Shown piece after piece: positions 24,602 to 34,969 of a stretch of DNA of 64,000 bases (its first letter is position 1; every line of letters begins with the position of its first letter). The notes beneath the pieces are model-generated. The model saw only the letters and a program-made list of their open reading frames with translations. It was not told the origin of the DNA and searched no databases. Source of the stretch: Stenotrophomonas sp. 610A2 (lineage in GTDB: Bacteria > Pseudomonadota > Gammaproteobacteria > Xanthomonadales > Xanthomonadaceae); contig NZ_CP130832.1 of the NCBI RefSeq assembly GCF_030549615.1, forward strand, positions 3,596,001-3,660,000, in the 5' to 3' direction. A program made the position numbers and the translations under genes.

Positions 24602-27466
24602 TCAGAAGCGCTGGCTGTACTTCATGTACATGAAACGACCGATGTCGAAGCCACCGTAGTACGAGAAGCTCGAGTTCGGCTGGCTGTACATGACCGGGCC
24701 TTCGTGGTTGAACACGTTGTTCACGCCCAGCGCGATCGTTGCCTTCCACGGAGCGTTGTAACGAACCTGCACGTCGTGGAAGGTGTTCGAACCACGCTCA
24801 TGGGTCGGCTGCGCCAAGGTGTACGGCGAGTTGAAGTCCGGCATGTTGCATTCCGGGCCGCCGTCCATGTCGTAGCTGCAGGCTTCCTTCATGCTGGAGT
24901 AGTAACGCACACCCCAGTTGACGCCGAAGTCGCCGTAGCTCCAATCGACATTCAGGTTCGAACGCACGCGGAAGTTGCCTTCCCAGCCGGTCGACTGCTC
25001 AGTCGGGGTGCCGGCTTCGTTGTCACGCTTGTACTCGAGGTAGTCGACGTAGGTCGTCTTCCAGTCGACAACGAAGTTGCCGATTGCCAGCTCCGGCAGA
25101 CGGTACTTGATGCCCAGATCGAAACCTGCGGTTTCCTGGTAGCCGCCGTTGATCAGCGTACGGGTCACGTCGATGACCTGACCGTTGGTACGGCCCGAGG
25201 TGCCACGGGTGAAGCGATCGCAAGCCGAATCGATGCCCAGCACGTAGCACTGGTTCAGGATCGAGGTGACCGACTCAGCAGCGATCACGTTGTTGATGCG
25301 GATCTTCCACCAGTCAAGACTGACGTCCAGGCCCTGCACATAGCTCGGGCTGTACACCAGGCCGGCAGTCCAGGTCTTGGAGGTTTCCGGCATCAGCTCG
25401 GGGTTGGAACCGGATTCGAACGGGCTGTACGACTGGGTGCCCGGACCGGTGGACAGTGCGCCACCAGAGGTGATCTGACGGAAGTCGGAAGCAAGACCGC
25501 CAGCCTGGCAGGCAGCAGCAACCGACGGATTACGCACTGCTGCACCAAAGGTGCTGTCGCACGGATCGGTGTAGCTGTCGAAGGTCTGCGAAACACCGCC
25601 GTACATGTTGGAGATGTTCGGTGCACGGAAGCCCGTGGCATAGGTTGCGCGAACCAGCAGGTCGTCGATCGGCTTCCACTTCAGGCCGAACTTGGAGTTG
25701 ATCGTGTCACCGAAGGTGCTGTAGTCCGAGTAGCGGCCAGCCAAGTCGAGCGAAAGCTCCTTGGCGAACGGCATGTCGGCCAGAATCGGCACGTTCATTT
25801 CCAGGTAGAACTCATCCAGCTCGTACTTGCCCTGGGTCGGGCCGCCAGCCAGGCTGGTGCTCAGGCCCGACTGCAGCATCGCATCCGGGCTGTACTTGCC
25901 GCTTTCCTCGCGGTGCTCGTAACCAGCAGCAAAGGCCAGGTCACCAGCCGGCAGCGTAACCACGCTACCCGACAGGTTGGCGCTCAGCACCTTGGTGGTG
26001 TTGGTGTAGGTGTCGTGGCTCGGCAGGAACAGGTAGTCCTGCAGTGCCTGGTTGCCGGTCAGGCCGCCAATGCCGGTTTCACCGTAGCCCAACAGCGGGT
26101 TCCACGGGGTGCAACCTGCAATCACCTTGCTTTCGGTACCGCAATAGGCAACGCCGTCCTTGATGAACGACGGGCCGACTGCATTGGCAACGTTCGGGGT
26201 GAACAGGTCGCCGGTGCCGGTCTTCACACCCTTGTTCTGGTTGTAGACGTAGCCCACATCCCAGTCGAAGTAGCGATCAGCAAACTCGAACGCACCTTCC
26301 AGGCCTGCGCTGAAGCGGAAGGTCTCCTGCTCGGACTCGGTCTGACGCGGCATTTCCGAGGTACGACGGATGAAGGAAGCTTCTTCGCCCAGCGGATTGA
26401 AGGCGCTGTCAGCCGACATCGGGGTATCGAAGCGCTCGGACTGGTACGGATAGCCGGCAATCTGCGAAGTCGCGGTGCGCTTGGTGTACAAGGCATTGGC
26501 GGTGGCGCGGATGTTCTCGGTCACATCGAAGTTGCCGTTGGCAAAAATCGAGCGACGCTCCAACTTGTTCTGCAGCCACATTTCCGCGCTGGGATTGCCA
26601 TAGTCGGCCACGCCGAACTCATGGAAATCAGCCAGATCGCTGCCTGCAGCGCCCTGGTTCTTGACGTACCAGTTGTCATCCTTGTCGATCAGGATGCCCT
26701 TGTTGGTAGCTGCGGACCAGCCATTGGCCTCATCAACCGAAGTCGGGACCGGATGCCACTGGCCATTGCCGGTGCGGCTGAAGCGGCGATCCTTGGCTGC
26801 GACCGGCTTCTCCGAGCTGTACTCGGCACCGAAGGTCACCGAACCACGCTCACCGGTCTGGCCGTAGACGAAGTTGTAGGTTTCCTTGTCGCCGTCGCCC
26901 TGACCGTACTGGCCGCGGTAGACGCTGGCTTCCAGACCATCGAAGTTCTTGCGGGTGATGATGTTGATCACGCCGGCAATGGCGTCGGAACCGTAGATGG
27001 CCGAGGCGCCGTCGGTCAGGACTTCAATACGCTCGACAACCGAGGTCGGGATGGAAGCCAGATCGGTGTAACCACCGGTGCTGGAGCCCATGCGCTTGCC
27101 GTCGAGCAGCACAAGGGTGCGCTCCGGGCCGAGATTGCGCAGGTCAACGTACTGACCACCGACTTCTTCACCCGAGGTCAGTGCATCGGCGCGGCTGATG
27201 GCCGGCGAACCGGTCGCTGCCAGGTTCTGCACGATGTCGGCGACGCTGGTGAAACCCTGCTTCTCGATGTCAGCGCGCTGCAGCGCGATGACCGGCTGCG
27301 CGGTTTCCATGCTGGCCGAACGGATGCGCGAGCCAGTGACTTCCAGGCGATCCAGGGTGGTCGCGCCGGCAGCAGCTTCCTGCGCCGAAGCAAAAGCGGG
27401 GGTCAAGGCAATAGCAATGCCGGCCGGGAGCAAGCCCAACCGCACTGCAGAATTACGAAGCTTCAT
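24602..27466 (-). CDS. TonB-dependent outer-membrane receptor
   Basis: About 954 residues from MKLRNSAVRLG, preceded by GGAGAGATTG. Signal peptide to about residue 28 (AFASAQ). Plug domain with LEVTGSRIRSAS, ADIVQNLAATGSPAIS, VDLRNLGPERTLVLLDGKRM and NIITRKNFDGLEASVY; then a large barrel with long loops containing several cysteines, ending in KYSQRF. This is the CirA/Oar-like type that is much expanded in Xanthomonadaceae, often for plant or peptide/oligosaccharide substrates. No STN domain, so no transmembrane signalling. It is directly downstream (61 bp) of an AraC regulator gene on the same strand, suggesting regulation by it. Substrate unknown. Confidence 0.93.
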   Translation of the reverse strand: MKLRNSAVRLGLLPAGIAIALTPAFASAQEAAAGATTLDRLEVTGSRIRSASMETAQPVIALQRADIEKQGFTSVADIVQNLAATGSPAISRADALTSGEEVGGQYVDLRNLGPERTLVLLDGKRMGSSTGGYTDLASIPTSVVERIEVLTDGASAIYGSDAIAGVINIITRKNFDGLEASVYRGQYGQGDGDKETYNFVYGQTGERGSVTFGAEYSSEKPVAAKDRRFSRTGNGQWHPVPTSVDEANGWSAATNKGILIDKDDNWYVKNQGAAGSDLADFHEFGVADYGNPSAEMWLQNKLERRSIFANGNFDVTENIRATANALYTKRTATSQIAGYPYQSERFDTPMSADSAFNPLGEEASFIRRTSEMPRQTESEQETFRFSAGLEGAFEFADRYFDWDVGYVYNQNKGVKTGTGDLFTPNVANAVGPSFIKDGVAYCGTESKVIAGCTPWNPLLGYGETGIGGLTGNQALQDYLFLPSHDTYTNTTKVLSANLSGSVVTLPAGDLAFAAGYEHREESGKYSPDAMLQSGLSTSLAGGPTQGKYELDEFYLEMNVPILADMPFAKELSLDLAGRYSDYSTFGDTINSKFGLKWKPIDDLLVRATYATGFRAPNISNMYGGVSQTFDSYTDPCDSTFGAAVRNPSVAAACQAGGLASDFRQITSGGALSTGPGTQSYSPFESGSNPELMPETSKTWTAGLVYSPSYVQGLDVSLDWWKIRINNVIAAESVTSILNQCYVLGIDSACDRFTRGTSGRTNGQVIDVTRTLINGGYQETAGFDLGIKYRLPELAIGNFVVDWKTTYVDYLEYKRDNEAGTPTEQSTGWEGNFRVRSNLNVDWSYGDFGVNWGVRYYSSMKEACSYDMDGGPECNMPDFNSPYTLAQPTHERGSNTFHDVQVRYNAPWKATIALGVNNVFNHEGPVMYSQPNSSFSYYGGFDIGRFMYMKYSQRF

Positions 27467-27527
27467 CAATCTCTCCAAAGAGCAAAACAAACGACAAAGT
27501 TAGCGGTGCGTTAAACACCCCTGAACG

Positions 27528-28445
27528 TTACGTTCGTACTGCTGCCTTGGTTTTGCGCGAGCCATCCTTAGACTTTGCCGAATCTGGCTTCAATGCCACA
27601 GGCATCTCGCGGTACTGCGTTGCAGAGGCACCGAAACGTGCACGGAACGCACGCGCGAAGCTGCAACAGTTATCAAATCCGCTGGCAGAGGCCACTTCAC
27701 CAATCATCATGTCGGTATCACGCAGAAGCATCGCCGCGCGTTCCAGTCGCAGGCGCGCCGACAAGGACTGCGGACTCTCTTCATAAAGACTCTGGAACGT
27801 TTTGGAAAGATACCAACTGGAGAAGTTGGTCAGTTCCGCCAATTCACCAATGCGCACGACGCGATGGCTGTTGCCTTCCAGGTACATGCGTGCGCGCTGC
27901 ATGCGGCCGAACACTTGGCGCTTGCGGATGCGCGAACGGCCAGGGCAACGCTGCACGGTGCCGGCGAGATCGCGCTGCAGGGAAGCAAGATGCAGCAACA
28001 ACGGACGCAGCTGGTGAATGGTCGCCCCCGGCGCCTGCGCTTCGCGCCACAGTCGCAGGGCCAGACGCGCTTCGCCCAGGCTCATGCGGCCACGACCGGT
28101 ATAGACGCTGCAGTCGGCCAAGGTGCCGAGCATGCGCAGCGCATCGGTATCCAGACTGATGCCAATGCACATGCCGTCGCGGCCAGCCTGGATCAACGGA
28201 CGCGATTCCTTTTCAAACGCGATCCACTCGCGCTGGCGCAGACGGAATTTGCCTTCCTTGGATTCCACCCATGCGGTGCCACGCAGCTGCAGCCACACCG
28301 TGAACACGGTGCCAGAGGTCTGCAGACTACCGAGCCGGGCGACCCCGACACAGGCAGGACGCGGGCCGTCCTCGGCCTGCTTTTCGAACGAAACCGATTG
28401 CCCCCGATCCACCCATGAAACCTGCCGCATGTCGTACACCGTCAT
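27528..28445 (-). CDS. AraC-family transcriptional regulator
   Basis: 305 residues. The C-terminal part (about 180-285) has the two helix-turn-helix units: VVRIGELAELTNFSSWYLSKTF and MIGEVASASGFDNCCSFARAF, with FGASATQYREMP as the usual end of the domain. The N-terminal part (1-170) is a cupin-like ligand-binding region of no known specificity. The last 20 residues are Lys/Ser-rich. It precedes a TonB-dependent receptor gene on the same strand and is likely its activator. Upstream, 28446-28563 is AT-richer and should contain its promoter. Confidence 0.9.
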   Translation of the reverse strand: MTVYDMRQVSWVDRGQSVSFEKQAEDGPRPACVGVARLGSLQTSGTVFTVWLQLRGTAWVESKEGKFRLRQREWIAFEKESRPLIQAGRDGMCIGISLDTDALRMLGTLADCSVYTGRGRMSLGEARLALRLWREAQAPGATIHQLRPLLLHLASLQRDLAGTVQRCPGRSRIRKRQVFGRMQRARMYLEGNSHRVVRIGELAELTNFSSWYLSKTFQSLYEESPQSLSARLRLERAAMLLRDTDMMIGEVASASGFDNCCSFARAFRARFGASATQYREMPVALKPDSAKSKDGSRKTKAAVRT

Positions 28446-28563
28446 TTGCCTTTAATGGGCTGACGTTTTGCCAACTTTGGCGCCGATGGTCAGGAAAGTC
28501 TGGCGAGAATGCTCCGAATTCTTCCCGATGGTTCCTACGAAAAACTTCCGAAGGAAACTTTCC

Positions 28564-30843
28564 TTACGGTGACAACCACTTAGCGAGTCCCATCACCCGC
28601 CGAGGCGCGCGCAGCGGAACCCGCATCACACCGATATCGGTGTTATCAGCGGTGGCCAAAGCGATGAAAACCGCGCTGCCATCGGGCGCCAGGCTCAATC
28701 CATTGCCGGCACTGAAGCGCGTCGCGTCCAGGCACTGGCTGCTGCCATCGCCAGCGATGGCGGTCAGACGGCTGCTGCAGTCACGGCTGATGTCCTGATA
28801 CTCGACAGCACCGTTAGCCGCTACAGCCCAGGTGCGATAGCGCCAGCGGCTGGGCAACTCGGCATGCACCGGCTTCACGCTGTCCGCGGCCAGATCCGGC
28901 GCGGCCTGCCAAAGGCCTCCACTGGCCAGACGCGTGAACAGGATGCGCTGCCCGGCACGGTCATAACGCACCTGCGACACGCCATCCAGTGACGCCAGTC
29001 GTTTCCATGGCTGCTGGCTGCGGTCGAACAGGGTCAGCGCCATGCGCTCGTCATCGCCCCGCTCCACCACCAGCAAGGTATTTGGTGCAGGCCCATAGAC
29101 TGCTTGCAACGGCTCACGCACCGGCACCGCCAGCTTTACCCAGTGCCCTTCTTCGGGCGCCACTTCATAAATGCCAGGTATGCCGTCGGAATCGCGTCCG
29201 GTCACCAGCAGCTGGCGTCCATCGGTCGCCCAATCCATCGGCTGACGGGCTTCCGGATGCATTCCCTCGATCATCTGCAGCGATGCTGGCTCATTCAACC
29301 GCGCCCACCACAATGCGAAGGCGCCCGAACGATCGGAGGTAAACGCCAACTGCGCGCCATCCGGCGAAACCATTGGCTGGCCATCACGCGCCGAAGAAGC
29401 GAACAACCGCTGCGGCGCACCTGCATTGACACCCAACGGAATGCGGAACAAGCCGTACTGCAACTGGCTGCGCATGAAGGCAAGATTGCCACCACCGCGC
29501 GATACCGCCGGGCTCTGCGCATTATCGATGCCCATATCTCGCAGCAGGCGCGTCGCCACATCCAGCCGGTACAGGCGCGACTCGCTGTCGATGCGGCGGC
29601 CGAACACCATTTCGTCCGGGCCCAACCAGCTCCAACCGCGTATTTCCGCCGCTTCGTCGGTCAAACGCTGCGCGTTGCCACCGTCGGCATCCATCATCCA
29701 CATGTCGCCCACCTGCGGATTACGCACGAAGCCGATCTTCTTGCCATCCGCCGAATAGCGCGGCGCATAGTCGAAGTCATCGGCGCCCATCTCGTACTGC
29801 AGCGATGACCAGCGCCCGGATGCCAGGTTCAAGCTGCGGATGCCGCGGCTGGCATAGCGCCCGGTCATCGAGCCGAACAGCAGGCTCTGTCCATCCGGTG
29901 CCCAGTCAAAACTGAGCATGTCGGTGCCATCACAGCGGGTGACACGGCGCAGCCCGGTGCCGGTCGCCGACACCACCAACACTTCGCAATCACCTTGCGG
30001 CAGGAATCGCGCGAAGGCGACGCTGCGCCCGTTGGGCGACCATACCGGGAAGCGATCGGATGCGCCCGCGGGCGTGCTCAGCAAAGGCGTTGCGACAGCA
30101 TTGCCAACGCTTTGTATCCAGAGGCTTGAGCGATTGTCTTCCTCACGCGCAAACACGACCAAGGCACCGTCTGGCGAAAGCGAGGGATTCACCTCGACGC
30201 CTTCGGTAGCGGTGATGAGACGGTAGGGTCGCGCTGGACTACCCACCACGCGATTGCCCTCGACGACCGCAGCATCCTCGGGCGACGGTGCGTCACGTCC
30301 CCACAGCAGCCATGCCATAACCAAGGTACTGAGCAACAGGACGATGCCTACAACCAGCAGGGCCACACGGCGCATCTTCCGACGCTTGATGCGCCCGTCA
30401 TCCTGCACCGACTCGGGCACTACATTCGCTGTGACAGCATCTGCTTCAATGGCGGCAGGCGCTTCAAACGCAGGCGTCTCCGCTTCCGCCTCCCACGACA
30501 CTGGCGCCAGCAAGCGATAGCCGGTCTTGGCGATGGTTTCGATATAGCTGGTGCCGTCGCCCGTTTCAGTGGCTGCGAAGGCCTTGCGCAACTGCGTGAC
30601 TGCCTGGGTCAGCACGTCATTGGTCGGCATGGTGTCCGGCCAGACTTCAGCAAACAATTCGTCGCGCGTCACCACCTGCCCCGGCCTGCGCGCAAGCGCC
30701 AACAACACCCCCACGGATTTGGGAGTGAGGCGCTGGTTTTTGCGTGTCCCTGGCAGCTCCACCTCACGCGAGGAAAGCACTACCAGACACTCACCGACGC
30801 GCAGTCGATCAGGGTTGGATTTTTCGGTGAGATTCAGTGCCAT
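28564..30843 (-). CDS. CadC-like membrane regulator with TolB/PD40-type sensor
   Basis: 759 residues from ATG 30843 (a TTG three codons upstream is also possible). Residues about 15-113 form an OmpR-type winged helix (LTPKSVGVLLALARRPGQVV, TRDELFAEVWPD, LTQAVTQLRKAF, IETIAKTGYRLL). A basic stretch (KRRKMRR) precedes one membrane helix at about 160-181. The remaining 575 residues are periplasmic and made of PD40/WD40-like TolB propeller blades (for example NPSLSPDGALVVFAREED, RFPVWSPNGRSVAFARF, QPMVSPDGAQLAFTSDRSGAF). So it is a one-component membrane-bound activator whose sensor is a propeller. The signal and targets are unknown; the downstream AraC/receptor genes on the same strand are candidates. 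Confidence 0.88.
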   Translation of the reverse strand: MALNLTEKSNPDRLRVGECLVVLSSREVELPGTRKNQRLTPKSVGVLLALARRPGQVVTRDELFAEVWPDTMPTNDVLTQAVTQLRKAFAATETGDGTSYIETIAKTGYRLLAPVSWEAEAETPAFEAPAAIEADAVTANVVPESVQDDGRIKRRKMRRVALLVVGIVLLLSTLVMAWLLWGRDAPSPEDAAVVEGNRVVGSPARPYRLITATEGVEVNPSLSPDGALVVFAREEDNRSSLWIQSVGNAVATPLLSTPAGASDRFPVWSPNGRSVAFARFLPQGDCEVLVVSATGTGLRRVTRCDGTDMLSFDWAPDGQSLLFGSMTGRYASRGIRSLNLASGRWSSLQYEMGADDFDYAPRYSADGKKIGFVRNPQVGDMWMMDADGGNAQRLTDEAAEIRGWSWLGPDEMVFGRRIDSESRLYRLDVATRLLRDMGIDNAQSPAVSRGGGNLAFMRSQLQYGLFRIPLGVNAGAPQRLFASSARDGQPMVSPDGAQLAFTSDRSGAFALWWARLNEPASLQMIEGMHPEARQPMDWATDGRQLLVTGRDSDGIPGIYEVAPEEGHWVKLAVPVREPLQAVYGPAPNTLLVVERGDDERMALTLFDRSQQPWKRLASLDGVSQVRYDRAGQRILFTRLASGGLWQAAPDLAADSVKPVHAELPSRWRYRTWAVAANGAVEYQDISRDCSSRLTAIAGDGSSQCLDATRFSAGNGLSLAPDGSAVFIALATADNTDIGVMRVPLRAPRRVMGLAKWLSP

Positions 30844-31058
30844 CGCGGTCAATCAAAATCGCTGGCGGACACGCATCCTGTGTCCAGCTCATAGAACTCA
30901 AACCCCTACAAGCCGCCAAATTCCGCAAAAGGCATCAACGCACAGAGCAAATGTTTTTTCTGGAACGAATATTACTCTAACCCCGCTCCCGCGTGCCCGC
31001 ACGTGGAAGAGATCAGGCCCTCTCTCGCCGACGTAATTACATAATCAGCTGCACGATT

Positions 31059-31082
31059 CGCGCCGTAGGGCGCGATTTTTTT
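31059..31082 (+). terminator. orphan plus-strand terminator
   Basis: 6-bp GC stem CGCGCC/GGCGCG with a GTAG loop, flanked by an extra T-A pair, followed by seven T residues on the plus strand. Both adjacent genes run on the minus strand, so no known transcript ends here in that direction. It lies in the 241-bp gap 30844-31084 in which no protein gene is seen; a small RNA reading plus from about 30950 is possible. See findings. Confidence 0.7.
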
Positions 31083-31084
31083 AT

Positions 31085-31762
31085 CTAGCGTTCAGTTTTC
31101 TCGGCCTTGTAAATGGTCAAACCAACCAGCCGCGAAACCACCAAAGCAACGTACATAACGCCTGCAAACTGCTCCAGCATCACCAATGCGCGCGCCTGCG
31201 GATGCACTGGCACGACATCACTCAAGCCTACCCCTGACAACAAGCTGAAGCTCAGATAAAGCAGCTCCACCCAGCTCCTGAAATCGCCCTCGCTGGTGGC
31301 CACAAAACTGCCCGGGTAGATGTGCTGGCAAACTGAATAGGCGAACGCAAATGCCCACGCCAACAAAGTGAAAGTAGCGCCGGCGGCAAACAGCTCATCC
31401 CGGCTCACCTTGTGGTCCTGCAGCATGTAGGCGATCAGGCTGCACGAGGTGTAGAAATACAGCAGGCACTCGAACGCCTGCGCCACGGCAATCAGCGAAT
31501 AGCGTTCAAGCAGAACGCCGGCTATCGAGAACACCACCGCCGGAATCGCCAGCGTCAGGGCCAGCCAGATACCCAAGGGGCTGCGCCGCACCACCCACAC
31601 CGCCAGGCCCAGCACCGCCATGCCGAACATGCCGAACAGCGCACGCCCTGCCGGGGTCTGTTCCATCGCCGGATACAACAGCACGCCGAGCAGCTGCACC
31701 GCCAGCAACCACGCCGAAGGGTGCCGGCGCGCCATCACAATCCACTTCAAGCGCGATTGCAT
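31085..31762 (-). CDS. ion channel-like membrane protein with altered selectivity filter
   Basis: 225 residues with six or so hydrophobic segments. Near the C-terminus the helix-filter-helix unit of two-TM potassium channels can be aligned: SWVELLYLSFSLLSGVGLSDVVPVHPQ (about 160-187), then a last helix (EQFAGVMYVALVVSRLVGL). In K+ channels the filter reads TxGYGD; here it is SGVGLSD, i.e. Gly-Tyr-Gly-Asp is replaced by Gly-Leu-Ser-Asp. The family assignment is by layout; conduction and ion preference are unknown. It has no obvious partner; the DUF4136 lipoprotein gene lies 69 bp upstream on the same strand. Confidence 0.7.
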   Translation of the reverse strand: MQSRLKWIVMARRHPSAWLLAVQLLGVLLYPAMEQTPAGRALFGMFGMAVLGLAVWVVRRSPLGIWLALTLAIPAVVFSIAGVLLERYSLIAVAQAFECLLYFYTSCSLIAYMLQDHKVSRDELFAAGATFTLLAWAFAFAYSVCQHIYPGSFVATSEGDFRSWVELLYLSFSLLSGVGLSDVVPVHPQARALVMLEQFAGVMYVALVVSRLVGLTIYKAEKTER

Positions 31763-31831
31763 ACGCGTCCTTTCTCCGCCAATGGCAGACGCTGCGGTTG
31801 AATACCCACCCTCGCCTGATCGCCGGGGATA

Positions 31832-32422
31832 TCAGGGAACCGGATTTGCCGGCATGCCAGCGCGGTACGGGTAGTCGGCAAAGATGGCCGCAACCGCCGC
31901 ATCGATCCGCTCGCCGCGCTGCTCGGGCTTGATCCGTCCCACGGTACCTACCGCGACACCTTCCCAGACCAGGCGCTTCTCGCGTGCATCCACCACGTCG
32001 ATGTTCAAGGTGCCCTCGGTGTACTGGCGCACGTCGGTGCGGTCACGCCAATACGGCACGGCAACATAACCGCGGGCGCGATAGCTGTAGTAATAGTCGT
32101 AATCCACTTCCGGCATCGTGGTGACCTGGGTCTTGTCCTGCAGGTAGGCGTTGAGGTTCACCCACAGATCCGGATTGGCTTCATCGAACCGATAGCCACG
32201 CGCTTCCATCTGCGTCCGCACTGACGCACGGATGCGATTGCTGGTGATGGTGGTATAGCCATGCTGTTCCAACGCCAGCGGGCTGAAGAAGGCAAAGCTG
32301 CGATAACGCGAGAAGTCGGCTGTGGGGTCGACCTGGCTGGCGACCCGCGGCGTGCTGGCGCAGGCGCCCAGCAGGAGCAGCGAGGACAAGACGAGAAGCA
32401 AGGAAACAAAGCGAAGTTTCAT
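31832..32422 (-). CDS. DUF4136 lipoprotein
   Basis: 196 residues from MKLRFVSLLLVLS, preceded by GGGGG. The signal peptide ends in a lipobox LLGAC (Cys about residue 21), so the mature protein is lipid-anchored, probably in the outer membrane. The body matches the DUF4136 layout: DFSRYRSFAFFSP near the start, IRASVRTQMEARGYRFDEANPDLWVNLNAY in the middle (the D-x-W-V motif), and GTLNIDVVDAREKRLVWEGVA toward the end. Function of the family is unknown. The upstream 22 codons still in frame have no signal-peptide logic and are left out. Confidence 0.88.
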   Translation of the reverse strand: MKLRFVSLLLVLSSLLLLGACASTPRVASQVDPTADFSRYRSFAFFSPLALEQHGYTTITSNRIRASVRTQMEARGYRFDEANPDLWVNLNAYLQDKTQVTTMPEVDYDYYYSYRARGYVAVPYWRDRTDVRQYTEGTLNIDVVDAREKRLVWEGVAVGTVGRIKPEQRGERIDAAVAAIFADYPYRAGMPANPVP

Positions 32423-32489
32423 GGCCAACCCCCGATATGGACGAGCGCACGCTAGCACGTCCGTGCCGATCCTGGCGTCAAACCCCAAT

Positions 32490-32511
32490 GGGGCATCACT
32501 ACGGATGCCCC
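32490..32511 (-). terminator. hairpin downstream of thiC
   Basis: 8-bp perfect stem GGGGCATC/GATGCCCC with a 6-nt loop, 43 bp past the thiC stop. The sequence after it on the minus strand is only weakly T-rich, so this is a tentative thiC terminator. Confidence 0.45.
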
Positions 32512-32554
32512 GTCCCTGCTCCTGGATAGCTCGACCCGGTTGACTCCACCCGGT

Positions 32555-34643
<2,089 letters not shown>

Positions 34644-34785
34644 GGCGGGATTAGACCACAGCTTTGGGGATGCGCACAGAGGCGAATACTCCCATTGCCC
34701 CGTGGTTGGGTGATCGGAGCGTCAGGATTGATTGCACTGGCTGATGTTGCTGATTTGTTTCCGCTGCTGATCAACTGCCAAGAGC

Positions 34786-34910
34786 TACCCGTCCCCAGCC
34801 CTCCCCTTCGCCATGCGAAAGGGAGGGGGCCATTCCTGACGATCTACCAGACGAGGACGGAGCCGCCACCCCCTCCCTTTCGCGCAGCGAAGGGGAGGGT
34901 TGGGGAGGGG
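34786..34910. repeat. pair of CCCTCCC..GGGAGGG palindromes and a short tandem repeat
   Basis: Two facing units: CCCTCCCCTTCGCCATGCGAAAGGGAGGG near 34797-34828 and CCCCTCCCTTTCGCGCAGCGAAGGGGAGGG near 34870-34900, the same class as the repeats after leuD. Just downstream, 34917-34938 is a GGCTCT hexamer repeated about three and a half times. Apart from these, 34644-34969 (about 325 bp between the riboswitch and ggt) shows no gene. Confidence 0.75.
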
Positions 34911-34969
34911 CGCTCCGGCTCTGGCTCTGGCTCTGGCTTTCGCCCTGCCAGAACCACAGCAAGCGAAGA

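Noticed and set aside
24470..27514. Plus-strand open frame of over 1000 codons
   Set aside because: Opposite the second TonB receptor gene, where codon bias leaves the complementary frame open; not a gene.
34917..34938. GGCTCT tandem repeat as a phase-variable tract
   Set aside because: Only about three and a half units, located in non-coding DNA 32 bp beyond the ggt stop, with no promoter or start codon in reach.
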